Source of the DNA: Sinotaia quadrata
Lineage: Eukaryota > Mollusca > Gastropoda > Architaenioglossa > Viviparidae
Reading direction: 5' to 3'
DNA length: 64,000 nucleotides
NCBI GenBank assembly: GCA_028829895.1
Contig: CM054180.1
Location: 94,982,135 to 95,046,134 of the forward strand
A program made the translations under genes and the position numbers. Of the stretch, positions 55,690 to 64,000 are shown piece after piece. Numbering within the stretch: position 1 is the stretch's first letter; each line of letters opens with the position of its first letter. The notes under the pieces are model-generated. The model was not told where the DNA came from and did no database searches. It worked only from the letters and a program-made list of their open reading frames with translations.

Positions 55690-56780
55690 TGTTACGTTTC
55701 CAGTATTTATTTAGAGACCCTGCTTAGGAAATTATAGAAACTTTAATTTACTATTTAAATTAATTCCTTCTCGTTTAACCTAAACAGACTGGTTGCCCAA
55801 ATCATCATTTGACTAACTTAAAAATGTGTCGTGTAGTGCGGACAACAGATTTACAAACTGATAATTTGCGTACAAAGCTGGCTTGGAGTCGTTAAATTCC
55901 TCTAAATTAATATGCATTCGTTATGTCATTCAGCTCATTCGCCCCCATCCAAACCAAGAGTATCTATAGGTCTATCATGCATAAAAATATACTACAAAGA
56001 GGATTAACAATTAAAAATAAGATTTAATAAGTTTAACAATTTAACAAATAGTTAATACGAGCGTGAAGTCTGATTCTAAGCCTCGGGTATTTAACGTGCT
56101 AAATGTCAACGAGAGAATTGCCTTGAAACAAAGTTCATTTGATTTCGGTACACCAAGCAATGACTTAGCTTGTGAAAGTGGCCACGTGTTCGAATCCAGT
56201 CCAGACCAGTCTACCTCACTTGTCTTCCCTCAGCAAAGGATGCATACAGCATAACAATGGAACTGTCTTTCTGTATCACGCTGAATGGAATGGTAAGTAT
56301 AGACAGACGTGCAAACCTGCGCGTCGGCACTGTCTAAATATGGTAATAGGACAATAGTGGATTCAGCTCACTCGTAGAGCTTGAACAGGGCTTTGTAGAA
56401 CAAGGATAAAAAGCCGACCTTTAGTGAGAAGTCGAAATGTTATCTCAGCAATCGCGTCGGCTGTCCTCTACGACTCAACGAATTAAGCGACGGTACTGTA
56501 CTACGTCTGGCTTCTAGTTTCTCGGAGTGGCTCTACAGAAACGCGTTCCCCTATTTATCAGAAAGTATAGAACGCATCACGTGACTGGTCACGTGGTATG
56601 TAGTTGGTTCGAGAATTTAGACAATGGCCTAAAGTTACATAATCTCTCTGACCTCTTTGTTAGAAGCTTCTCGATACTGAAGTATCATGGGAGAACTCTA
56701 AACAAAGGAATTTCAAATTTTGATGTTTGAAAACAAACAAGTGGGTCAAGGAGTCATGACATTTTTATCAGACTGTGACA
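55690..56780. mobile_element. Solo LTR, 1,091 bp, inserted in a minisatellite
   Basis: It starts TGTTACGTTTCC and ends CTGTGACA, with imperfect inverted termini (TGTTAC/TGTCAC) and a 5-bp target duplication GTAGC (55685-55689, 56781-56785). TGTTACG is a common start for Ty3/gypsy LTRs. GGATAAAAAGCC (about 56403) could be its TATA box. The same minisatellite flanks both sides. No internal region remains, so it is a recombinant solo LTR. Confidence 0.72.
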
Positions 56781-56799
56781 GTAGCTGCCTCTCATTCAG

Positions 56800-57125
56800 A
56801 TACATACCATTCTGTCTTGTAGCCTTGTAGTTAGTTCTCCATCAGATAGCTAAGCTACTTCTTTGTTTTGTTGCTACTTATCCAACAGCTACTCCTTTTT
56901 CTGTTGATAATTCTCCATCAGATAACTACTTCCCTGTCTTATAGCTAATTCTCCATCAGATAACTACTTCCCTGTCTTATAGCTAATTCTCCATCAGATA
57001 GTTACTTCTTTGTCTTATAGCTAGTTCTCCATCAGATAGCTACTTCTTTGTCTTATAGCTAATTCTCCATCAGATAGCTACTTCTTTGTCTTATAGCTAG
57101 TTCTCCATCAGATAGCTACTTCTTT
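56800..57125. repeat. ~40-bp minisatellite, right part
   Basis: Continuation of the 55,400-55,689 array. Copies here are more uniform (GTTCTCCATCAGATAGCTAC, TTCTTTGTCTTATAGCTA) than on the left. Confidence 0.87.
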
Positions 57126-57129
57126 GAAG

Positions 57130-57808
57130 AACATTCCTCCTGATGTGCTTGATACAATGATAGTGCATGTGAAGTTCTAGATGATTCTTCATGGTGTGCT
57201 TTGTGAGTGCATCAAAGATTCTGGAACAGTTGTGTAATGTGCCTAAAAGGGGCATGTGGGACTGTCATCTGAATAAGAAAGACAGTGACTTGTTGCAAAC
57301 CAAATGATTGTGAACACATGATGGCAACAGCTGCCATCTTTGATCTTTGAAAAGGTTAGGTACATTGACTTTAATTATTTCTCAACTCTGCTCTCATTCT
57401 GTGATGAATGCTATCCATGAACATGATTACATATGTATGCTAATGTGACGGCTTATGTGTATGCTAATGTGACGGCTTATGTGTATGCTAGGATAAACCA
57501 GCATTAAATGAACATTTATGTGAAGTTACGTAAATGTCAAAGACCTTTTGATTATATTCTTAGGTTGTATATTTGATTGTTGATTTAATAAATTTATTGT
57601 TAAATTTATTGACCTTCTTTCACATATTGACAGTCTTAGGTTGGAGAAATAGCTGAAATAATGGGGCTTGCTAAATAACATTAAAGATGGATTTATCCTT
57701 TTTTTGGTAAGAAGTTTTCAACCTATGGAAATATTGCATAATAGTAAATGTCTTTAACGATGTGGAAGAGAGAAAACGTTTACGTGCACACATATCCACC
57801 AAGTGTGA

Positions 57809-57810
<2 letters not shown>
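57130..57810. mobile_element. Interspersed repeat with heat-shock-like motifs, copy 2
   Basis: Aligns with 12,090-12,815 over most of its length (GTGTGCTTTGTGAGTGCAT, TGGGACTGTCATCTGAATAA, TGATTTAATAAATTTATTGT, AGATGGATTTATCC). The heat-shock motifs have decayed (TTCTAGATGATTC; TTCTGGAACAGTT). GTGTATGCTAATGTGACGGC is duplicated locally. Confidence 0.65.

Positions 57811-57868
<58 letters not shown>
57811..57868. repeat. (CA)n microsatellite
   Basis: About 29 CA dinucleotides without interruption. Confidence 0.97.
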
Positions 57869-57870
<2 letters not shown>

Positions 57871-57959
57871 GACAAATATCGCCGATTCGCACCAGAGTAT
57901 GAAAGTGAGTGGATGGGTGGGTGTAAGTATGTGTGTGTGGGGTGTTACTTTGTTTCGTG

Positions 57960-58530
57960 AGAAAACAGCAGACCGAGTCTCAACACGTCATTTAATATCC
58001 CGGCTCTAGTGGCCACTTTATCCACACAGCAGATTGAATCAACACATTATTTAATACGTTAGTGGCCACTTTATCCACACAGCAGACTGAATCAACACAT
58101 TATTTAATACGTTAGTGGCCACTTTATCCACACAGCAGACTGAATCAACACATTTTTTAATACGTAAGTGGCCACTTTATCCACACAGCAGACTGAATCA
58201 ACACATTATTTAATACGTTAGTGGCCACTTTATCCACACAGCAGACTGAATCAACACATTATTTAATACGCTGGTGTTAGTTGCCACTTTATCCAGATAG
58301 CAGACTGACTTCAATGCATCATTACTGGTGTAAGTGGTGTTAGTTGCCACTTTATCCAGATAGCAGACTGACTTCAAAACATCATTTATATGCTGGTGTT
58401 AGTGGCCAATTTATCCAGATAGCAGACCAAATCGCAACACAACAGTATATATTCTGTCGTTAGTGGCCACTTTATTCACACAGCAGACCAAATCGCAACA
58501 CAACAATTAATATCCCGGTGTTAGGGTCCA
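57960..58530. repeat. 53-bp minisatellite, about 10 copies
   Basis: GTGGCCACTTTATCCACACA, GCAGACTGAATCAACACATT, ATTTAATACGTTA repeats; the 3' copies are diverged (TATCCAGATAGCAGAC). Confidence 0.9.
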
Positions 58531-58934
58531 CAGAATTATTATTCGCTATCCCTGTCATAAAGCGGGCGTTTTGACAGCAAGTTTTCACGAAAACACGTCA
58601 CTTGCCGATAAATTAGACATTGTGTTTAAAACACAGATATACAAATCATTTTTGTTTTGAAATCGGCTGTTGGTTGTTTACTTGAATACTCCAGACTCCC
58701 GAGATTATATCCTGCTCATCCATCTTGCGACTGGTTTCCTGCTGCATTGCAATACGTTTACAGTTGTCTGTTAAACTTTGTCTAATATAATATAAATATT
58801 GCATCACTCACCCCCTTTAATATATACATATTATTGATCATGGAGAGTGTGGTCTAAGAATGCAGGGAAGACAGGGTTTCAGTATTTACATTTTAATGGA
58901 TTGGATTCTCGTGGTCATTTCAAGCTGACCTGAT

Positions 58935-59510
58935 TCATATATTTGGTGTTGTCTTTGCACACTTCGATGTCGTCTTTGCACACTTTGATGTTATCACTGC
59001 ATACTTTGGTGTTGTCTTTGCACACTTTGATACTGTCATTACCTACTTTGATGTCTCTGCACACTTTGGTGGTGTCTTAACACACTTTGATGTTATCATC
59101 GACACTTCCCTGCTTTCTTTGCACACTTTGATGTCATTGCACATTTTTATGTTGTTTCTGCACACTTTTATGTTGTCATTGTACACTTTGACGTCGTCTG
59201 TGCACACTTTTATGTTGTCATTGTACACTTTGACGTCGTCTGTGCACATTTTTATGTTGTCATTGTACACTTTGACGTCGTCTGTGCACACTTTTATGTT
59301 GTCATTGTACACTTTGACGTCGTCTGTGCACACTTTTATGTTGTCATTGTACACTTTGACGTCGTCTGTGCACACTTTTATATTGTCATTGTACACTTTA
59401 ATGTTGTCTTTGCATATATTGGTGTTGTCACTGTACACTTAGATGTTGTCTTTGTACATATTGGTGTTGTCACTGCACACTTTGGTGTTGTCTTTCGTCA
59501 ATTTTATTGT
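58935..59510. repeat. 21-bp minisatellite with 42-bp dimer core
   Basis: CACTTTGATGTCGTCTTTG-like units drift at both edges. The core 59165-59400 is a 42-bp dimer (TTTTATGTTGTCATTGTACA, CTTTGACGTCGTCTGTGCAC, AC), so the array grew from its middle. Open frames on both strands are artefacts. Confidence 0.9.
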
Positions 59511-59939
59511 CTTTGGTTCACTTGATGATGTCCCTTTGCACATTTGTTGTCTTTGGTACTTGATATTGCCTGTGAGAAGTATCTACTGCAGTGTGTAAGT
59601 ATAAGGAATACACTGCACTCCATTGATGTATGGTGGCAAAGTATGCTCACTGCATCAAGCAGTTTCTGGTACAAGGAAGTTACTGGAAAGTGCTACAATT
59701 GATGTTCTGCCTGAGGGAGCTAATACTGCAAAGGAGCGCCTAATTTAGCCTTGAGGGAATAAACCAGACTATGTACAAACTATTATCGCTTATCTCTAAT
59801 AACTCCATTTCACTTCTCTGATAGGAACTATTCTGTGATTTGTATTGCCACTAATCTGTTTAATGGTGTTTTAGGATATAAGACTGTGTAGGTATTAAAA
59901 TTATTTGAATGTGATTGATATCAAGTAATTTTTTTTCTT
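59511..59939. other. Non-coding sequence, possibly 5' part of the next repeat copy
   Basis: No recognisable coding motif. GCCTTGAGGGAATAAACCAG contains AATAAA. It could be the family-specific 5' part of the 59.94-60.30 kb repeat. Confidence 0.3.
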
Positions 59940-60300
59940 AGTATTTGTTATATGTATATTTGATTGTTGATTTAATAAATTTATTGACTTTGTTACAAAT
60001 ATTGATAATCTTTTGTTGGAGAAGAAAGTGGGTAGATGGAGGCTCGCTAATCGGATTTATCTTCTCCTTTAATAAGAAATTTTCCACCTACGGAAATATG
60101 TTAACGATAAATGTTTGTCTTTAGTGTTGTGGTAGAGAGGAAACGTTTACAGTGCCCGCATATCTGCCATATGAGAAAGACGAATGGTGTCTTCTGGAGA
60201 GTTATTAATAAAATAAATTATGATTCTCATTTATTTTAATTAGTTATTGATGATTAATAATAATCATAACCATTACCAAGATGGCATCGGCGTGCACAGC
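59940..60300. mobile_element. Interspersed repeat, copy 3 (3' half only)
   Basis: TGATTTAATAAATTTATTGA, GGATTTATCTTCTCCTTTAA, AATTTTCCACCTACGG, CGCATATCTGCC and AATAATCATAACCA match the copies at 12.1-12.8 kb and 57.1-57.8 kb. The part with heat-shock motifs is absent. Confidence 0.65.
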
Positions 60301-60432
60301 TAATAAAAGCATTTTCTTTTAAATAAATTATCTATCTTTGATTACGTCACCCCTATTTCCCGATACGTTTGTAGAGCAAATATTTCGTCCAAAATCGGTG
60401 GCGAAAGCGTTCTGGCTCGGCCGCTATTTTCT

Positions 60433-60795
60433 AGGATGTCTGTGTCCATTAAAGCTTGTGTCAGGATGTCTGTGTCCATTAAAGCTTGTGTCAGGATGTC
60501 TGTGTCCATTAAAGCTTGTGTCAGGATGTCTGTGTCCATTAAAGCTTGTGTCAGGATGTCTGTGTCCATTAAAGCTTGTGTCAATATGTCTGTGCCCATT
60601 ATACCTTGTGTCAAGATGTCTGTGTCCATTATAGCTTGTGTCAGGATGTCTGTGTCCATTAAAGCTTGTGTCAGGATGTCTGTGTCCATTATAGCTTGTG
60701 TCAGGATGTCTGTGTCCATTAAAGCTTGTGTCAGGATGTCTGTGTCCATTAAGCTTGTGTCAAGATGTCTGTGTCCATTATAGCTTCTTTCAGGA
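60433..60795. repeat. 30-bp minisatellite, 12 copies
   Basis: AGGATGTCTGTGTCCATTAA plus AGCTTGTGTC repeats, with AAAGC/ATAGC variants. Open frames of 98-135 codons on both strands are artefacts of the 10-codon unit. Confidence 0.93.
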
Positions 60796-61285
60796 TGTAC
60801 GAAGCAGGATAGGAAGGTACCAACGTACTTTTACTAAAATAAACCACAACCTATTTTGCTGAATAACTACAAATTAAAAAAAAAAGTCAAATAAATTTTA
60901 TTTAGTTTTTCTTTTAAAAATTATTCAGAGCCCAACCGCTAAGGATAGATTGTCCCCTGGCAGCCCAGACGGATTTAAATATAATTAGTCCGATTGGCAA
61001 CGTGGGTTATTTACCCTAGAGCCAAGTCAGTCTATTTAAGTTGCAGGACCTTTGACCTTAGATCAATCATTACTTCCCACGATATCGACAAGCTGTTGAC
61101 TTCAGGTATGGGTGGGAATTTTTTGTGCGTTTATTATGTGTCTACTAATAGTACTAAAGAAATGTTTCTACCATAATGACAAAATAATTACAAGCGTACA
61201 TTTTTTGTCAAGATATCGGGTAGAATCAGTCAAGAAGTGGATTAACTGTAAAACGTAAACCCTGTGCCACTCAATCACTCAATAG
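60796..61285. other. Non-coding sequence, nothing recognised
   Basis: No coding domain, array or mobile element recognised. Confidence 0.35.
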
Positions 61286-61570
61286 CTGGGCGACAGTAGT
61301 CTCAGACTATAGCGTTTAAAGCTGTTTGGGCGACAATAGTCTCAGACTATAGCGTTTAAAGCTGTTTGGGCGACAATAGTCTCAGACTATAGCGTTTAAA
61401 GCTGTTTGGGCGACAATAGTCTCAGACTATAGCGTTTAAAGCTGTTTGGGCGACAATAGCCCCAGACTATAGCGTTTAAGGTAGCCGTTTGGGCGACAGT
61501 AGCCCCAGACTATAGCGTTTAAGGTAGCTGTTTGGGCGACAGTAGCCCCAGACTATAGCGTTTTAGGTAG
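61286..61570. repeat. 40-bp minisatellite, 7 copies
   Basis: TGGGCGACAATAGTCTCAGA plus CTATAGCGTTTAAAGCTGTT. Each early unit contains a small inverted repeat AGTCT-C-AGACT; the last three carry GCCCCAGACT instead. Confidence 0.92.
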
Positions 61571-61638
61571 CTGACATGCACACTCGTATTTCTATGTGCG
61601 CGTGGGTCGCTTTCTATCTGCATCATTCTATAACAGTA

Positions 61639-61639
<1 letters not shown>

Positions 61640-61682
<43 letters not shown>

Positions 61683-62016
61683 ATATCGACCGCGCAACTT
61701 TTCTCCGAAAGATAAAACGAGCCAATAGAATGTTATAATTATGATTGTGTGTGTTTTGTGTGTGCGTGTTTGTTTGTGTGTGTGTTTGCGCACGTGTTTG
61801 TGTGTTTGTGCGCGCACGCGCGATTGTGTTTGTGCTTGTGCGCGCGCGCGTGTGTGTTTGTGCGTGCGTGTGCGTGTTTGTGTGTGTGTAGGTGATATCG
61901 ACCGTGCAACTTATCTCCGAAACATAAAACTATAATATTAAGTATGTGTGTGCGTGTGTGTATGTATGTGTGAGTGATTGAGTAAGTATGAGACTTCGAT
62001 CGCACAACTTATCTCT
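61640..62016. repeat. GT microsatellites within a larger degenerate repeat
   Basis: (GT)n runs at 61641-61680 and 61745-61975 alternate with versions of CGACCGCGCAACTTTTCTCC followed by GAAAGATAAAAC (about 61687, 61898, 61998). The last version leads directly into the 36-bp array. Confidence 0.85.
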
Positions 62017-63026
62017 GAAACATAAAACGGACATATAGACTGTTATAATAATGAAACATAAAACGGGCCTATAGACTGTTATAATAATGAAACATAAAAC
62101 GGGCCTATAGACTGTTATAATAATGAAACATAAAACGGGCCTATAGACTGCTATAATAATGAAACATAAAACGGGCCTATAGACTGCTATAATAATGAAA
62201 CATAAATCGGACATATAGACTGTTATAATAATGAAACATAAAACGGGCCTATAGACTGTTATAATAATGAAACATAAAACGGGCCTATAGACTGCTATAA
62301 TAATGAAACATAAAACGGGCCTATAGACTGCTATAATAATGAAACATAAAACGGGCCTATAGACTGCTATAATAATGAAACATAAAACGGGCCTATAGAC
62401 TGCTATAATAATGAAACATAAAACGGGCCTATAGACTGCTATAATAATGAAACATAAAACGGGCCTATAGACTGCTATAATAATGAAACATAAAACGGGC
62501 CTATAGACTGTTATAATAATGAAACATAAAACGGGCCTATAGACTGCTATAATAATGAAACATAAAACGGGCCTATAGACTGCTATAATAATGAAACATA
62601 AAACGGGCCTATAGACTGTTATAATAATGAAACATAAAACGGGCCTATAGACTGCTATAATAATGAAACATAAAACGGGCCTATAGACTGCTATAATAAT
62701 GAAACATAAAACGGGCCTATAGACTGTTATAATAATGAAACATAAAACGGGCCTATAGACTGTTATAATAATGAAACATAAAACGGGCCTATAGACTGTT
62801 ATAATAATGAAACATAAAACGGGCCTATAGACTGTTATAATAATGAAACATAAAACGGGCCTATAGACTGTTATAATAATGAAACATAAAACGGGCCTAT
62901 AGACTGTTATAATAATGAAACATAAAACGGGCCTATAGACTGCTATAATAATGAAACATAAAACGGGCCTATAGACTGCTATAATAATGAAACATAAAAC
63001 GGGCCTATAGACTGCTATAATAATGA
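62017..63026. repeat. 36-bp minisatellite, 28 copies
   Basis: GAAACATAAAACGGGCCTAT plus AGACTGTTATAATAAT repeats 28 times. Variation is mainly T/C in TG(T/C)TATAAT and two copies with CGGACATA. It creates a 379-codon minus-strand open frame that is an artefact (12-codon unit, hydrophobic by chance). Confidence 0.95.
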
Positions 63027-63325
63027 ACGTGGTCAGCTGCAGAAAATAGAGCAAACGAATTCTCTCCATCTGTTTCCATTATTCTTTTCTAATATTTTAA
63101 AAATAAAAATCTTCTGGTAATGCTTTGTTTGAGGAAAATGCATTTAATGTTTATGAATAATTATATCAACCGCTAATTTATAGAAGTAGAATTAAACTCG
63201 GCAATGAATTTTCTTTTACATTAAATTTGTCTGGGTTGAATGAAGTGCAGTAGAAAGTAATAGAATTAAACTTAGTTAACGATAATGAAGTATATAATAT
63301 ATATATTATGTGGTATCTCTACATC

Positions 63326-63350
63326 AGTGGTCCCCTACCCGGGGCCATTT
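63326..63350 (+). mobile_element. Possible hAT terminus
   Basis: CAGTGGTCCCCTACCCGGGG resembles the ends of hAT elements (CAGTGGTCCCCAACC). No partner terminus or target duplication could be assigned. Confidence 0.35.
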
Positions 63351-63481
63351 ACGTGCGCTGACATCAGATGTAGGCTGTTTCATCTAAGCTCTCGTCAACC
63401 ACTCTAGATTCTGTCAAATCATTCAGAATTAAACTGGTCTTGGTGACGTCACAAATCAAAACACAAGTACATTGAAAGAAA

Positions 63482-63706
63482 ATGGTAAATGACAGTGATT
63501 TTAACCCTCCACCACTGATTATCTGCATTCATAAACTTCTGGAGCAATTTGAAAAAATAGTTCAACAATTCATCATTGAGCTTGTATTTGCCTTATTTGT
63601 GAATCCGTTTCCTTTTCAATCAGAAATAACAAAAATGGCTACGTCGATTGCGAGTGTCCTTGAAGTAAGAAGAAGTGGAAAAAGAGATATTGAATCTTCA
63701 AAATAA
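63482..63706 (+). CDS. Open frame of 75 codons, possible transposon ORF fragment
   Basis: The frame reads MVNDSDFNPPPLIICIHK, then FEKIVQQF, then EITKMATSIASVLEVRRS. It ends inside a 56-bp tandem repeat. In another frame the repeat unit reads VEKEILNLQNDIVLTEKK, with heptad-like spacing, as in coiled-coil regions of LINE ORF1 proteins. Not recognised with confidence; it may be a relic or chance. Confidence 0.25.
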   Translation: MVNDSDFNPPPLIICIHKLLEQFEKIVQQFIIELVFALFVNPFPFQSEITKMATSIASVLEVRRSGKRDIESSK

Positions 63707-64000
63707 TATTGTTCTAACAGAAAAGAAAAAGTGGAAAAAGAGATATTGAATCTTCAAAATGATATTGTTCTAACAGAAAAGAAGAAGTGGAAAAAGAGAT
63801 ATTGAATCTTCAAAATAATATTGTTCTAACAGAAAAGAAAAAGTGGAAAAAGAGATATTGAATCTTCAAAATGATATTGTTCTAACAGAAAAGAAGAAGT
63901 GGAAAAAGAGATATTGAATCTTCAAAATAATATTGTTCTAACAGAAAAGAAAAAGTGGAAAAAGAGATATTGAATCTTCAAAATGATATTGTTCTAACAG
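63675..64000. repeat. 56-bp minisatellite in 112-bp dimers, runs off the window
   Basis: GTGGAAAAAGAGATATTGAA, TCTTCAAAATAATATTGTTC, TAACAGAAAAGAAAAA alternates with a version having GATATT and AAGAAG. TAACAG recurs at 63715, 63771, 63827 and 63883 (exactly 56 bp). Confidence 0.92.

Noticed and set aside
56180..56215. tRNA-like B box GTTCGAATCC
   Set aside because: No matching A box at the right distance or cloverleaf; located in the solo LTR.
56234..56292. Possible 59-nt exon (acceptor CTTCCCTCAG, donor GTAAGT) after the laminin-G exon
   Set aside because: It lies within the 55690-56780 solo LTR, and its short peptide does not extend a laminin G or EGF domain convincingly.
57960..58530. 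Repeated TTATCCACA, identical to the bacterial DnaA box
   Set aside because: The sequence is animal nuclear DNA; the word is simply part of a 53-bp minisatellite unit.
62017..63026. CRISPR-like regular 36-bp repeats
   Set aside because: Head-to-tail repeats without unique spacers, in a eukaryotic context.
61930..63069. 379-codon minus-strand open frame with hydrophobic repeats, like a multi-pass membrane protein
   Set aside because: Entirely produced by the 36-bp (12-codon) tandem repeat; no unique coding sequence, start context or splice evidence.
1..64000. Excess of array units divisible by three suggesting protein-coding selection
   Set aside because: Open frames draw attention to such arrays; many others (23, 31, 35, 40, 41, 47, 53, 55, 56 bp) are not multiples of three.

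Overview
This window looks like animal nuclear DNA: it is AT-rich, has long introns with GT-AG boundaries, is dense in minisatellites, and contains no prokaryotic-style genes. The gene architecture and the transposon types (hAT relatives of ZMYM1 and GTF2IRD2, pogo, a non-LTR retrotransposon, solo LTRs) suit a lophotrochozoan invertebrate such as a mollusc. That placement is inference, because no sequence search was possible.

The one host gene I can support lies on the + strand. Eleven exons between 5,798 and 29,578 encode a run of about 15 EGF-like domains. Their splice phases join without a conflict (1-1, 1-1, 1-1, 1-0, 0-1, 1-2, 2-0, 0-1, 1-1, 1-1, 1-1), and several EGF domains are completed only across introns. 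A 600-nt exon at 53,978-54,577 (phase 1-1) encodes a laminin-G-like domain and also supplies the missing sixth cysteine of the last EGF domain. EGF repeats followed by laminin G fit a Crumbs-like apical polarity protein. Both ends of the gene lie outside the window. A second possible outcome is a short terminal exon at 32,033 with a stop codon and two AATAAA signals, which would make an EGF-only secreted form.

Layout: 1-3.9 kb holds broken hAT transposons in both orientations. 4.9-29.6 kb holds the EGF exons, with introns containing minisatellites, a solo LTR (18.6-19.6 kb), a SINE-like insertion with a 12-bp target duplication, a pogo-type element and a 1.4-kb unidentified insert. 29.6-54.0 kb is a 24.4-kb intron (or intron plus intergenic DNA) with a ZMYM1-like hAT transposon that carries a nested MITE, a decayed LINE reverse transcriptase, and about 20 minisatellites. 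54.6-64 kb holds more arrays, a second solo LTR (55.7-56.8 kb) inserted in a minisatellite, and repeat copies; I see no further exon there.

The most unusual property is the number of tandem arrays (more than 45 in 64 kb) and where some of them began. Two arrays start at the 3' end of EGF exons and carry exon tail plus splice donor. A third begins at the donor of the laminin-G exon. Three others are amplified pieces of transposase or reverse-transcriptase coding sequence. Several are higher-order repeats. Together they suggest a locus where short functional sequences are repeatedly turned into minisatellites.
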